Below are positions 15,582 to 25,474 of a stretch of DNA of 64,000 nt, piece after piece. The translations under genes and the position numbers were made by a program. Numbering within the stretch: position 1 is the first letter of the stretch; every line of letters starts with the position of its first letter. This DNA is from Roseateles depolymerans (GTDB lineage: Bacteria > Pseudomonadota > Gammaproteobacteria > Burkholderiales > Burkholderiaceae_C). The stretch is from NCBI GenBank assembly GCA_003241055.1, contig QFOD01000028.1, positions 4,385 through 68,384 of the forward strand. Direction: 5' to 3'. The notes beneath the pieces were generated by a model. The model was not told the origin of the DNA and did no database searches. It saw only the letters and a program-made list of their open reading frames with translations.

Positions 15582-16112
15582 ATGAGTAACAAGCAGGCTT
15601 TGCGGGATCTGCAGCAGCGGCTTGCCGAACGCATGCAGGCCGCGCGCGACCAGACGCTGGTCGCCAACTGGCTGGCGGTTGAATGCGAGGGGGCCGGCCT
15701 GCTGTTCTCGCTCAAGCAGACGAGCGAGATCTTTGCGCCCGTGGCCCTGCAGCCCGTGCCCTATGCCAAGCCCTGGCTGGCCGGGGTGGCGAATCTGCGC
15801 GGCGGGCTGTTCACCGTGGTCGAACTGGCCGTGTTCCTGGGTCTGCGTGAAGCGCAGCCCGGGCGGGCGCTGCAGCCGCAGCATCGGCTGGTGGCCCTGC
15901 ACGCCGACCTGAATCTCAACTGTGCGTTGTGGGTGGACCGTCTGGTGGGCCTGCGCAGCGACGAACAACTGACGCCAGCGGCCGAGGTGCCGACGGGCTT
16001 CCGGCCGCGGTTTGCGGGCGCGCTGCGCCGCGACGAAGCCGGGCGCCACTGGCAGGAAATCGATCTGGAAGCCCTGTCCCGACAGGAGAGCTTCCTGCGC
16101 ATCGTGGCCTGA
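15582..16112 (+). CDS. pilI: PilI-like CheW-domain adaptor
   Basis: A 176-aa CheW-domain protein, the scaffold that couples the pilus chemoreceptor PilJ to its histidine kinase. Conserved CheW features are the PVPYAKPWLAGVANLRGGLFTVVEL block and the ALWVDRLVGL strand near the C-terminus. The ATG at 15582 has a ribosome binding site (GGGGAGG) 6 bases upstream. It lies between pilH and pilJ, the standard position in Chp operons. Confidence 0.92.
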   Translation: MSNKQALRDLQQRLAERMQAARDQTLVANWLAVECEGAGLLFSLKQTSEIFAPVALQPVPYAKPWLAGVANLRGGLFTVVELAVFLGLREAQPGRALQPQHRLVALHADLNLNCALWVDRLVGLRSDEQLTPAAEVPTGFRPRFAGALRRDEAGRHWQEIDLEALSRQESFLRIVA

Positions 16113-16171
16113 GGCGGCGGATGCCGCGGGCCGCTCGGGGCGTGGTCAGGAATATTGCAAAAGAGGGTGAG

Positions 16172-18484
16172 ATGAGCCTGCTGGACAAGATCATGGGGAA
16201 GTCCGAAGCCGACAACGCGCCGCCGGCCGCCGAAGGCGCCGAGGCCCGTGGTGACACGGTGAGCGGCTTCGACCCCACGCGCGCCGCCGGGCTGCCCACG
16301 GGCACCGAGTCGGAGTCCATCATCTCCCCGGCGCTGCCGACCGATGCGGGCACCGTCAGCGAGTTCGCGCCCAGCACCGTCAGCTTCGCGCCGACCACCC
16401 AGGCCGCCGAGCCTCAGGAGGCGGTGCCGCAGGTCAACGAGGCGGAGCGTGCGGCCCAGGGGCGCCAGCGCCAGCGCCTGCTGACGGCCCTGGTGGCGCT
16501 GGGCCTGGTGGGTACGGCGGCCAGCGTCAGCTGGGCCATCGTCAGCGGCACCCGCAGTGCGGCGCAGGTGCGCGGTGCCGGTCAGGCGCTGATGCACTCG
16601 CAGCGGATGGCCAAGTCGGTGTCGGCGGCCCTGGTGGGCCAGCCGGCAGCGTTCGCCGAGCTGCGGGAATCGGTGGGCACGCTCAGCAGCGTGGTCACCA
16701 GCCTGCGCACGGGCGACGGTGATCTGGCGGCGGCCCCGGCCGGCGTTCAGCCCACGCTGGAGAAGCTGCGCCCGCTGGTCGAGCGGGCCGAGAAGAACGG
16801 CAAGATCGTGCAGACACAGGAGAAGGTGCTGACCCAGGTGGGTCAGGCCTTGCGCGCGATCAACCACCAGTCCAGCGACCTGCTGGAGAGCGCCGAGGCG
16901 GTGTCGTCGCAGGCGCTGCAGATCGGTTCATCGGCCGGCGAGGTGTCTGCCGTCGGTCAGCTCGTCATGCTGACGCAGCGCATCGGCAAGAGCGCCAATG
17001 AATTCCTGACCCAGGAGGGCGTGAGCCCGGAGGCGGTGTTCCTGCTGGGCAAGGACCTGAACTCCTTCAAGCTCATCACCGAGGCGCTGATCAACGGCAG
17101 CCCCGAGCTGCGCCTGGCTGCGGCCCGCGATCCGCAGCTCAAGGAGCGGCTGCAGGCCCTGCTGAAGCAGTATGAGCAGACCCGTGAGCAGGCGGCGTCC
17201 ATCCTGAGCAATCTGCAGGGCCTGGTGGCCGCGCGTGAGGCACAGACGGCCATCCTGAACGACTCCGAACCGCTGCGCAAAGGCCTGGAGCAGGCCGCTG
17301 CCGAGCTGGAGCAGACGGGCGGCGCTGGCATCGGCCTGATCGCGCTGATGCTGGTATCGCTGGCGGCACTGGTCGGCGGCGCCATCGGCTTCCTGCGCCT
17401 GTACCTGGCCGACCAGGGCCGGCGTGCCGAACTGGCGGAAGCCCAGCGGCGCGAGGCCGAGGCCCAGGAGCGCGAGGCCAAGCGGGTCAACGACGCCAAC
17501 CAGGCGGCCATTCTGCGGCTGATGAACGAGCTGGCGACGGTGGCCGAAGGCGACCTGACGCAGCAGGCGACCGTGACCGAGGACATCACCGGCGCCATCG
17601 CCGACTCGGTGAACTACACCGTGGAAGAGCTGCGCAACCTGGTGGGCCAGGTGCAGTCCACGGCGGCGCGGGTGACCGACACGACCGGTGCGGTGGACCA
17701 GACCTCCACCGACCTGCTGGCGGCCTCCAAGGAGCAGTTGCACGAGATCCAGGCCACGGGCCAGGCGGTGCTGGACATGGCCGGCCGCATCAACGAGGTG
17801 TCCGCGCAGGCGCAGACCACGGCCCAGGTGGCCCGTCAGAGCCGGCTGGCCGCGGAGCAGGGCCTGTCCGCGATGCAGAACAACATCGCCGGCATGAACA
17901 CCATCCGCGACTCCATCCAGGAGACCTCCAAGCGCATCAAGCGCCTGGGCGAGTCGTCGCAGGAGATCGGCGAGATCACCGAGCTGATCTCGGACATTAC
18001 CGAGCAGACCAACGTGCTGGCCCTGAACGCAGCCATCCAGGCTGCGTCGGCCGGCGAGGCGGGCCGGGGCTTCTCCGTGGTGGCGGAGGAGGTGCAGCGC
18101 CTTGCCGAACGCTCGGCCGATGCGACCCGCCGCATTGCCGCGCTGGTGAAGACCATTCAGACCGACACCCACGATGCCGTGGCCGCCATGGAGCGCTCCA
18201 CGCGTGGGGTGGTGGAAGGCACGCAGCTGTCCGACGCGGCCGGCCGCGCGCTGGAAGACATCGACAGCGTGTCGCGCCAGCTGGACGAGCTGATCGTGCG
18301 CATCTCGGCGCAGGCCAGCCAGGAGGCCGAGTCCGCCAACGAGGTGGCGGCCAACATCCAGCACATCTTCGCCGTGACCGAGCAGACCTCCGAGGGCACG
18401 CGCTCCACGGCGCAGATGGTGCATGAGCTGTCCCGCTCCGCGGAAGCGCTGCGCGCCTCCGTGGCCCGCTTCAAGGTCGAGTGA
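16172..18484 (+). CDS. pilJ: PilJ-like methyl-accepting chemoreceptor for type IV pili
   Basis: A 770-aa membrane receptor. About 100 cytoplasmic, Ala/Pro-rich N-terminal residues precede the first membrane helix (near 102-125). A periplasmic region of roughly 250 residues follows, with the LMHSQRMAKSV and MLTQRIGKSANEF motifs of PilJ/type-IV-sensing domains. The second helix is near 384-410, then HAMP and the MCP signalling rod, whose tip (near residue 613) reads TNVLALNAAIQAASAGEAG. PilJ senses pilus-derived or surface signals. The ribosome binding site AGAGGGTGAG precedes the ATG. The stop overlaps the possible GTG start of the kinase gene. Confidence 0.94.
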   Translation: MSLLDKIMGKSEADNAPPAAEGAEARGDTVSGFDPTRAAGLPTGTESESIISPALPTDAGTVSEFAPSTVSFAPTTQAAEPQEAVPQVNEAERAAQGRQRQRLLTALVALGLVGTAASVSWAIVSGTRSAAQVRGAGQALMHSQRMAKSVSAALVGQPAAFAELRESVGTLSSVVTSLRTGDGDLAAAPAGVQPTLEKLRPLVERAEKNGKIVQTQEKVLTQVGQALRAINHQSSDLLESAEAVSSQALQIGSSAGEVSAVGQLVMLTQRIGKSANEFLTQEGVSPEAVFLLGKDLNSFKLITEALINGSPELRLAAARDPQLKERLQALLKQYEQTREQAASILSNLQGLVAAREAQTAILNDSEPLRKGLEQAAAELEQTGGAGIGLIALMLVSLAALVGGAIGFLRLYLADQGRRAELAEAQRREAEAQEREAKRVNDANQAAILRLMNELATVAEGDLTQQATVTEDITGAIADSVNYTVEELRNLVGQVQSTAARVTDTTGAVDQTSTDLLAASKEQLHEIQATGQAVLDMAGRINEVSAQAQTTAQVARQSRLAAEQGLSAMQNNIAGMNTIRDSIQETSKRIKRLGESSQEIGEITELISDITEQTNVLALNAAIQAASAGEAGRGFSVVAEEVQRLAERSADATRRIAALVKTIQTDTHDAVAAMERSTRGVVEGTQLSDAAGRALEDIDSVSRQLDELIVRISAQASQEAESANEVAANIQHIFAVTEQTSEGTRSTAQMVHELSRSAEALRASVARFKVE

Positions 18485-21400
18485 CCGCGATCGAATCCGA
18501 GCGAGAACCTGGCATGGACAGCGCCCTGCGAGACCCCGACACCCCGGTCGACCTCAGCCCCCTGGCATGGGTGCAGGAGGAACTGCGCCGCTCGCTGGAG
18601 TCGGTGCACAAGACCCTGCGCCGCCTGGTGCGTGACGGCGGCGACAACCGCCTCTCCGCCTTCGGCGCGGAGACCCAGCCCAGCGTGCCGCTGCAGCAGG
18701 CCGCCGCCCAGCTCCACCAGGTCAGCGGTGTGCTGTCGCTGGTGGGCCTGCCGGCCGGCGCCACGGTGCTGCGTGCGGCCGAAACCGCCGTGCAGCGGCT
18801 GGCCGAGCACCCGCTGGAGGTGGAGCCCGGCACGGTCGACACCATAGAGCGCGCGAACTTCGCGCTGCTGGCCTATGTGGCCCGCCTGCTGGCGGGCAGC
18901 AAGACCTCCACGCTGGCGCTCTATCCGGGCTATCGCGAACTGCAGCAGCTCAACGGGGCGGAGCGCATCCACCCGGCGGACCTGTGGCAGTTCGACTGGT
19001 CCTGGCGCACCGTGGCGCTGGAAGAGGGCATCGCACCGCGCTCGCCCGACAGCATGCGCGCGGCCTTCGAGGCCGCGCTGCTGCGCCACATGCGCGAGCC
19101 CAGCCCGCAGCATGCGGCCCAGCTGAGCAACCTCTGCGCCGGCCTCGCGGCCGCGCTGCCCGCCGGCCCCGGCCGCACGCTGTGGCAGCTGGCCGCAGCC
19201 GTGTTCGAGGGACAGGCGCTGAAGCTGCTGGGCAGCGACGCCTACCTGAAGCGCCTGGGCTCGCGCCTGCTCAACGAGCTGCGCCGTGTCGGTCGCCCCG
19301 ATGTCGACGAAGCCCAGCGCGAGCGCCTCGCGCAGGACCTGCTCTTCTTCTGCGCCCAGTGCCGCATCTCGCAGGGCGCGGGCCCGCGCCTGCTGGCCGT
19401 GCATGCGGCCTACCGGCTGACCGAAGACCAGGCCGGCGACTACGAGGACGCCAGCCTGGGCCGCATCGATCCGGCCTGGGTCGCGCAGGCGCGCCGTCGC
19501 GTGGCGGCGGCGAAGGACAGCTGGTCCAGCGCCGCCGAGGGTGATCAGCACCGGGCCGCCGGACTGGACGAGCAGTTCGCCGCGCTGTCCGAATCGCTGG
19601 GACGCCTGTTCCCCAGCGGCGAGGTGCTCGCGCAGACGCTGCAGCGCGCCGTCGTCGCGACGTTGCGCTCCGGCGAGGCGCCGGCCCCGGCGCTGGCCAT
19701 GGAGGTCGCCACCAGCCTGCTGTACGTCGAGGCCGCACTGGAAGACGCTGCCTTCGACCAGCCGGAGCAGGGCGAGCGGGTGCGCCGCCTGGCCAGCCGC
19801 GTCGAGTCGGTCGCCCACGGCCAGCCGGCCGAGGCGCTCGAAGACTGGATGGAGGAGCTGTACCGCCGCGTCTCCGACAAGCAGACGCTGGGCAGCGTCG
19901 TGCACGAGCTGCGCGCCAGTCTGTCCGAGATCGAGCGTCAGGCCGACGAGTACTTCCGCCACCCGACGCAGCGTGAGTTGCTGATTCCGGTGCCGGCCCA
20001 GCTGTCGGCGATGCGTGGCGTGTTCAGCGTGCTGGGCCTGGACCAGGCCGCACATGCCTGCCTGCGCATGCGCGACGACGTGGACGGCCTGGCCAACACC
20101 GAGATCGATTTCGAGCGCGCTGGTGCGCTGGGCGTGTTCGAGCGCCTGGCCAACAACCTGGGCGCCCTGGGCTTCATGATCGACATGCTCAGCGTGCAGC
20201 CCCAGCTCGCCAAGCGCATGTTCCAGTTCGACGAATCCAGCGGACGCCTGGACCCGGTGATGGGCCGCCGCGAGGGGGCCGTCGAACTGCCCGACTTCGA
20301 GGCCAGCGGCTTCCACCTGGAGGCCATCGAGGCCGCCGCCGCGGCACCCACGCCAGCGCCAGTGGCGGCCCCGTTGCCCTCGCTGGCTGATTACGAGCTG
20401 CCCAGCCTGGATCTGCCGGACCTGGCACCGCCTCCGGCGGTCGTGCCCGCACCTGTACCGGCTGCCGTGCCCAGCGTGGCCGAGCCGAGCGTCGCGGACG
20501 ACCCCGAGATGCGCGAGATCTTCCTGGAGGAAGCTCAGGAGGTGCTGGGCAATGCCCAGGCCGCGCTGGCGGTGCTGCAGGAGCACCCGGCCGACCATGG
20601 GCAGCTGACGATCGTGCGGCGCGCTTTCCATACGCTCAAGGGCAGCGCCCGCATGGTGGGGCTGAACGAGTTCGGCGAAGGCGCCTGGGCCTGCGAGCAG
20701 CTCTACAACGCGCGCCTGGCCGAGGCCCAGCCCGTGGCCGATGCGGCGCTGCTGGGCTTCACGGGCGAGGCGCTGGCCTATTTCGAGCAGTGGCGCGAGC
20801 AGATCGCTGGGCTGCAGGCTGGCACCGTGTCTGCCACCCCGCTGCGCGAGAGTGCCGACGCACTGCGCCTGCGCGGCGAGCGTCTGCCGGTGCATGGCGA
20901 GCCTGCCGTGGTCGAGCCGGCGGCCCTGGTCGAAGAGACGCTCGTCGCCGCGGAGGAGCTGGCCGAATTGCCGCTGGAAACCATCGAGGCTGAGCCGTTT
21001 GACGCCCTTCAGGCGCCTGCGGTGCCCGAGGTGCTGGAGCTGCCGCTGGCGCCCGATTTCAGTCTGGATCTGGATCTGCCCGCAGCGCCCGCGGAACCCG
21101 CGGTCGAGCCGCTGTCGACCGAGGCCGCCGAACCGCTGGTGCTCGACGTGTTCGAGCCCGAGTTGCCTGCGGTGGCCGAGGTGCAGGAACTTGCGAGCGA
21201 GGTCGAGCCCGAGCCGTTGCTCGAGCCGGTGACCACCACACTGCCCGATCTGGCGCTGGATCTGGCTGAGCCGGTGGAGGCGGATGCCGAAGCGCTGCAG
21301 CCGCTGCCCACCGCCGAGGCCGTGGAGCTGGAGCTGGCTGACCTGGCCATGCCGGAGGTGGTCGAGCTGCCCGAGGCTGGCATCGACCTGGCACCGGTCG

Positions 21401-24400
21401 CGTTGCCCGAACCCGAGGCGGTGCCGGCCGCCGCGCCGCATCTGACGCTGGTGGAGCCTTCGGCGCCCGAGCCTGAGGAAGACCCCGACGAGGGCTTCAA
21501 GCTCATCGGGCCGCTGCGCATCAGCATCACGCTGTTCAACATCTTCCTGAACGAGGCGGACGAACTGTCGCGCCGGCTCTGCGTGAGCCTGGCCGAATGG
21601 GCCGCCGAGCCCGGCCAGCCGCTGCCGGCGAGCTGCGAGGCCCAGGCCCATGCGCTGGCCGGCAATGCCGGCACCGTCGGCTACGACGACCTGTCGGCCC
21701 TGGCCCGTGCACTGGAGCACGCACTGGGCCGTGCCCAGCGTGCGACGGCGTTCGCGCCCGAGGATGTCGAGCTCTTCGTCAGCGCGGCGGAGGACGTGCG
21801 TCGCCTGCTGCACCAGTTCGCGGCGGGCTTCCTGAAGTCCAACGATGCCGAGCAGCTGCGCCGCCTGGAGGCCTACGAGCCTCAGGAGATGGCGGAAACC
21901 CAGCCGCTGGACCTGGACACCGAGCTGGCCGCCGATGCCGGCGAAGGCGCCGAGCCCGACACCGAACTGGCTACGCTGGATCTGCCGCTGGTCACGGAGG
22001 TGTCGGCGACGTCGGCGCAGCCAGCATTGCCGGACGAACCCGAACCCGAGCCCGACGCCGAGGACCATATCGATGCCGAGCTCTACGGCATCTTCGAGGA
22101 TGAGGGCCGCGAGCTGCTGGTGCAGCTGCATGCCTCGCTGCGCGACTGGCTGGCCCAGCCGGCCGAGCTGAGCCGCTCCGACGCCACCATGCGGGCGCTG
22201 CACACCTTCAAGGGCGGTGCGCGTCTGGCGGGTGCGATGCGCCTGGGGCAGCTGGCCCACGCGCTGGAGTCGCATGTCGAGGCGGTGCTGCGCGGCGGCG
22301 CCGATGCCTATCAGCTGCATCTGCTGCAGAGCGAGGCCGATGCGCTGGATCAGGCCTTCGATCGCCAGGGCGCTCTGCTGCGGGCGCCGGTGGCGACGCC
22401 TGAGCCCGCGCCGGTCGAGGCAGCGTCGGTGCCAGGTCTTGTGCCTGATGAGCAGCCCGAGCGTCTGCCTGAGCCAGCACCGGCTGCGCTGACGGCCCCC
22501 GTCGACGGATCCTCGGGCGGTGACAGCGCCACTGCCGGCGAGATCGACTGGACCCGCTTCAGCGACGACGTCGAGAGCCACAGCAGCGCCGACAGCCTGG
22601 CCATCGGCCAAGCCCAGGTGCGTGTGCGCGGCAGCCTGCTCGAACGCATGGCGACCCAGGCCGGCGAGGTCAGCATCCGGCGTTCGCGGCTGGAGTCCGA
22701 GCTCGCCCAGATGAAGGGCGCGCTGCTCGACCTGGACGACAACCTGGAGCGCCTGCGCGCCCAGCTGCGCGAGCTCGAGCTCCAGGCCGAGGCGCAGATG
22801 CACACGCAGCAGGAACTGGCCCAGGCCGGCGGCCGCGAGTTCGATCCGCTGGAGTTCGACCGCTACACCCGCTTCCAGGAGCTGACCCGCATGCTGGCCG
22901 AGTCGGTCGGTGACGTGGCGACGCTGCAGCGAACGCTGAGCCGCAACGTGCAGTCGGGCGAAGACGAGCTGGCCGCGCAGTCGCGGCTGACCCGTGAGCT
23001 GCAGGACGAGCTGCTGCGCACCCGGCTGGTGGAGTTCGACAGCGTCGCCGAGCGCATGCACCGCGTGGTGCGCCAGGCGGCGCGTGACACCGGCAAGCTG
23101 GTGCGCCTGGAGATTGCCGGCGGCCAGACCGAGCTGGATCGTTCGGTGCTGGAGCGCATGGCGGGGGCCTTCGAGCATCTGCTGCGCAACAGCGTGAGCC
23201 ACGGCATCGAGGCGCCCGAGCTGCGTGCGCAAAGCGGCAAGGACCGCGAAGGCGTGCTGCGCATCGAGGTGCGGCAGCAGGGCAACGAGGTGCTGCTGGG
23301 TTTCGCCGACGACGGTGCGGGCCTGAATCTCGCCCGCATCCGCGAGCGCGCGCTCCAGCTGGGGCTGCTGAACGAGGGTGACGCGGTGGACGACGCGCAA
23401 CTGCGCCGCTTCATCTTCGCGCCGGGCTTCTCGACGGCCGATCAGGTCACCGAGCTGGCCGGACGTGGCGTGGGCATGGACGTGGTGCGCTCCGAGGTGG
23501 GGACGCTGGGTGGCAGCATCGAGACGACCTCGGTCGCCGGTGCGGGCACTAGCTTCCTGCTGCGCCTGCCGCTGACCACGGCGCTGACCCAGATCGTGCT
23601 GCTGCGTGCCGGCGAGCAGGTCGTGGCCGTGCCGGCCGCGCTGATGGAGTCGGTGCAGCGCCTGCCCGTCGAGGCGGTGGAAGCTGCCTACGCGAGCGGA
23701 CGCCTGAGCTGGAACGGCGAGGAGCTGCCCTTCCACTGGCTGGGCGGCCTGCTGGGCCAGGCCGGTCACGGCCAGTTGCTGGGCCACCATGTGCCGGTGC
23801 TGATCGTGCGCACGCCGCAGGCCAGCCTGGCGCTGCATGTGGACGAGGTGGTCGGCAACCAGGAGGTCGTGGTCAAGAACCTCGGCGCCCAGCTGAACAA
23901 GGTGCCGGGTCTTGCAGGCATCAGCCTGCTGGCCTCGGGCGATGTCGCGCTGATCTACAACGTCGTCGCGCTGGCCGACTGGTACGGGGCTGCGGCTCGG
24001 CTGCGCCAGCAGGCCGGGCAGCCGGCGGATGTCGACGCCGTCGACGAGCATGGCCTGGCACCGCTGGTGCTGGTGGTGGACGACTCGCTGACGGTGCGCC
24101 GCGTGACCCAGCGCCTGCTGGAACGGGTGGGCCTGCGGGTGAGCCTGGCCAAGGACGGGCTGGACGCGATGGAGAAGCTCGCGGGCGACGAACTGCCGGC
24201 CGTGGTGCTGTCCGACATCGAGATGCCGCGCATGGATGGCTTCGATCTGGTGCGCAACATGCGCGCCGACGCGCGGCTCGCCCGGCTGCCGGTCATCATG
24301 ATCACGTCGCGGATTGCGCAAAAGCACCGCGACTACGCCGAGCAGCTGGGTGTGCAACATTACCTCGGAAAGCCATATGACGAGGAGCAGTTGCTGGCGC

Positions 24401-24435
24401 TGGTCCACCAGTACACGCAAGCTGCGGTAGCCTGA
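18481..24435 (+). CDS. chpA: Giant CheA-type hybrid histidine kinase of the pilus chemosensory system (ChpA/PilL)
   Basis: A 1984-aa cytoplasmic kinase. The order is: a degenerate N-terminal Hpt/FimL-like region (LHQVSGVLSLVG near His79, and a second copy without the histidine); Hpt domains with His717 (HTLKGSARM), His1057 (HALAGNAGTVG) and His1241 (HTFKGGARLAG); a CheA dimerisation and ATPase core with Asn1570 in LLRNSVSHGIEAPELR; a GRGVGMDVV lid; a CheW-like domain; and a C-terminal receiver with Asp1912 in LSDIEMPRMDG. A long acidic Pro/Ala/Glu linker joins the first two active Hpt domains. The GTG at 18481 overlaps the pilJ stop; an ATG at 18514 is an alternative start. It phosphorylates PilG and PilH. 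Confidence 0.94.
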   Translation: MTAIESEREPGMDSALRDPDTPVDLSPLAWVQEELRRSLESVHKTLRRLVRDGGDNRLSAFGAETQPSVPLQQAAAQLHQVSGVLSLVGLPAGATVLRAAETAVQRLAEHPLEVEPGTVDTIERANFALLAYVARLLAGSKTSTLALYPGYRELQQLNGAERIHPADLWQFDWSWRTVALEEGIAPRSPDSMRAAFEAALLRHMREPSPQHAAQLSNLCAGLAAALPAGPGRTLWQLAAAVFEGQALKLLGSDAYLKRLGSRLLNELRRVGRPDVDEAQRERLAQDLLFFCAQCRISQGAGPRLLAVHAAYRLTEDQAGDYEDASLGRIDPAWVAQARRRVAAAKDSWSSAAEGDQHRAAGLDEQFAALSESLGRLFPSGEVLAQTLQRAVVATLRSGEAPAPALAMEVATSLLYVEAALEDAAFDQPEQGERVRRLASRVESVAHGQPAEALEDWMEELYRRVSDKQTLGSVVHELRASLSEIERQADEYFRHPTQRELLIPVPAQLSAMRGVFSVLGLDQAAHACLRMRDDVDGLANTEIDFERAGALGVFERLANNLGALGFMIDMLSVQPQLAKRMFQFDESSGRLDPVMGRREGAVELPDFEASGFHLEAIEAAAAAPTPAPVAAPLPSLADYELPSLDLPDLAPPPAVVPAPVPAAVPSVAEPSVADDPEMREIFLEEAQEVLGNAQAALAVLQEHPADHGQLTIVRRAFHTLKGSARMVGLNEFGEGAWACEQLYNARLAEAQPVADAALLGFTGEALAYFEQWREQIAGLQAGTVSATPLRESADALRLRGERLPVHGEPAVVEPAALVEETLVAAEELAELPLETIEAEPFDALQAPAVPEVLELPLAPDFSLDLDLPAAPAEPAVEPLSTEAAEPLVLDVFEPELPAVAEVQELASEVEPEPLLEPVTTTLPDLALDLAEPVEADAEALQPLPTAEAVELELADLAMPEVVELPEAGIDLAPVALPEPEAVPAAAPHLTLVEPSAPEPEEDPDEGFKLIGPLRISITLFNIFLNEADELSRRLCVSLAEWAAEPGQPLPASCEAQAHALAGNAGTVGYDDLSALARALEHALGRAQRATAFAPEDVELFVSAAEDVRRLLHQFAAGFLKSNDAEQLRRLEAYEPQEMAETQPLDLDTELAADAGEGAEPDTELATLDLPLVTEVSATSAQPALPDEPEPEPDAEDHIDAELYGIFEDEGRELLVQLHASLRDWLAQPAELSRSDATMRALHTFKGGARLAGAMRLGQLAHALESHVEAVLRGGADAYQLHLLQSEADALDQAFDRQGALLRAPVATPEPAPVEAASVPGLVPDEQPERLPEPAPAALTAPVDGSSGGDSATAGEIDWTRFSDDVESHSSADSLAIGQAQVRVRGSLLERMATQAGEVSIRRSRLESELAQMKGALLDLDDNLERLRAQLRELELQAEAQMHTQQELAQAGGREFDPLEFDRYTRFQELTRMLAESVGDVATLQRTLSRNVQSGEDELAAQSRLTRELQDELLRTRLVEFDSVAERMHRVVRQAARDTGKLVRLEIAGGQTELDRSVLERMAGAFEHLLRNSVSHGIEAPELRAQSGKDREGVLRIEVRQQGNEVLLGFADDGAGLNLARIRERALQLGLLNEGDAVDDAQLRRFIFAPGFSTADQVTELAGRGVGMDVVRSEVGTLGGSIETTSVAGAGTSFLLRLPLTTALTQIVLLRAGEQVVAVPAALMESVQRLPVEAVEAAYASGRLSWNGEELPFHWLGGLLGQAGHGQLLGHHVPVLIVRTPQASLALHVDEVVGNQEVVVKNLGAQLNKVPGLAGISLLASGDVALIYNVVALADWYGAAARLRQQAGQPADVDAVDEHGLAPLVLVVDDSLTVRRVTQRLLERVGLRVSLAKDGLDAMEKLAGDELPAVVLSDIEMPRMDGFDLVRNMRADARLARLPVIMITSRIAQKHRDYAEQLGVQHYLGKPYDEEQLLALVHQYTQAAVA

Positions 24436-24439
24436 GCGC

Positions 24440-25474
24440 ATGTCCCAGGTTGTCGATCATCTGGCCGAGCTGACGGGCTTCCGTGACCGCGATGTCATGG
24501 ACGTCACGCTGGTGATGGCGTTGCGGGATCTGCTCGAACCCGAATCGGTGGCCATCTACCGCGCGGTGGGCGAGCCGGGGCAGGAGCGCTGGCTGACCCG
24601 CGCGCATCTGCGTGCCGGCGACGCCGTCGCGGCGGCCGACCCGCTGTGGGCCTCGCCCGAGTCGCTGCCGCCGCTGTCGGCGCACCCGCTGCGCCTGGAT
24701 GCGATGCGCACCCGGGCGGTCACGCAGGTGGCGCGCAACGGCAGCTGGCTCTACCTCTTTCCGCTGGCCACCGAGCGGGACGCCGTCAGCGTGATCGAGA
24801 TCCAATCCGCCCATCCCTTGGGCGCGGCCTCGCAGCGCACGGTCAGCAGCGTGCTGCGGATCTATCACAACTTCCAGGGCCTGCTGGACTATTCCGAACG
24901 CGACACGCTCACCGGGCTGCTGAACCGCAAGACCTTCGACGAGAGCTTCCTGAAGCTGGTGTCCGAGCTGCCGGCCCGGCATGCGCCACCCATCAGTGGC
25001 GAGCGGCGCCACGAGGCCTCGCAGCCGCACTATGTGCTGGGCGTCATCGACATCGACCATTTCAAGTCGGTCAACGACCGCTTCGGTCACCTGATCGGCG
25101 ACGAGGTGCTGCTGCTGCTGTCGCGGCTGATGCGCGGCTCCTTCCGCTTCCACGATCTGCTGTACCGCTTCGGCGGCGAGGAATTCGTGGTGTTGATGCG
25201 CTGCGACGGCGAGCCCCATGCGGGCGAGGCCTTCGAGCGCCTGCGCCTGAACACCGAGCGCTATCAGTTCCCGCAGGTGGGCCAGATCACGGTCAGCATA
25301 GGCTTCACCGAGATGCGCACCAGCGACACGCCGGCAGCGGCCTTCGAGCGGGCCGACAAGGCGGTCTATCACGCCAAGTCCAGCGGTCGCAACCAGGTCC
25401 ACAACTACGCGACGCTGGTGTCGCGCGGCATCATCAGAGAAGCTGAGCAGCTCAGCGATGTCGAACTGTTCTGA
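24440..25474 (+). CDS. Diguanylate cyclase (GGDEF domain) attached to the Chp operon
   Basis: A 344-aa protein. Residues 1 to about 150 form an N-terminal regulatory region without membrane helices, GAF-like in size but not recognised. The rest is a GGDEF domain: ERDTLTGLLNRKTF opens it, DIDHFKSVNDRFGH carries metal and substrate contacts, and the active-site loop is GGEEF at 245-249, an active variant. An RxxD inhibitory site (RFHD) stands five residues before the loop, so product inhibition by c-di-GMP is expected. The ATG is 4 bases after the kinase stop codon, which strongly implies co-expression with the pilus chemosensory system. Confidence 0.92.
   Translation: MSQVVDHLAELTGFRDRDVMDVTLVMALRDLLEPESVAIYRAVGEPGQERWLTRAHLRAGDAVAAADPLWASPESLPPLSAHPLRLDAMRTRAVTQVARNGSWLYLFPLATERDAVSVIEIQSAHPLGAASQRTVSSVLRIYHNFQGLLDYSERDTLTGLLNRKTFDESFLKLVSELPARHAPPISGERRHEASQPHYVLGVIDIDHFKSVNDRFGHLIGDEVLLLLSRLMRGSFRFHDLLYRFGGEEFVVLMRCDGEPHAGEAFERLRLNTERYQFPQVGQITVSIGFTEMRTSDTPAAAFERADKAVYHAKSSGRNQVHNYATLVSRGIIREAEQLSDVELF

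Noticed and set aside
18157..24441. A 2094-codon open frame on the minus strand opposite the giant ChpA gene
   Set aside because: It is a shadow of high-GC third codon positions. Its composition (His, Arg, Gln and Gly rich) has no domain, and the plus-strand frame has clear Hpt, ATPase and receiver motifs.
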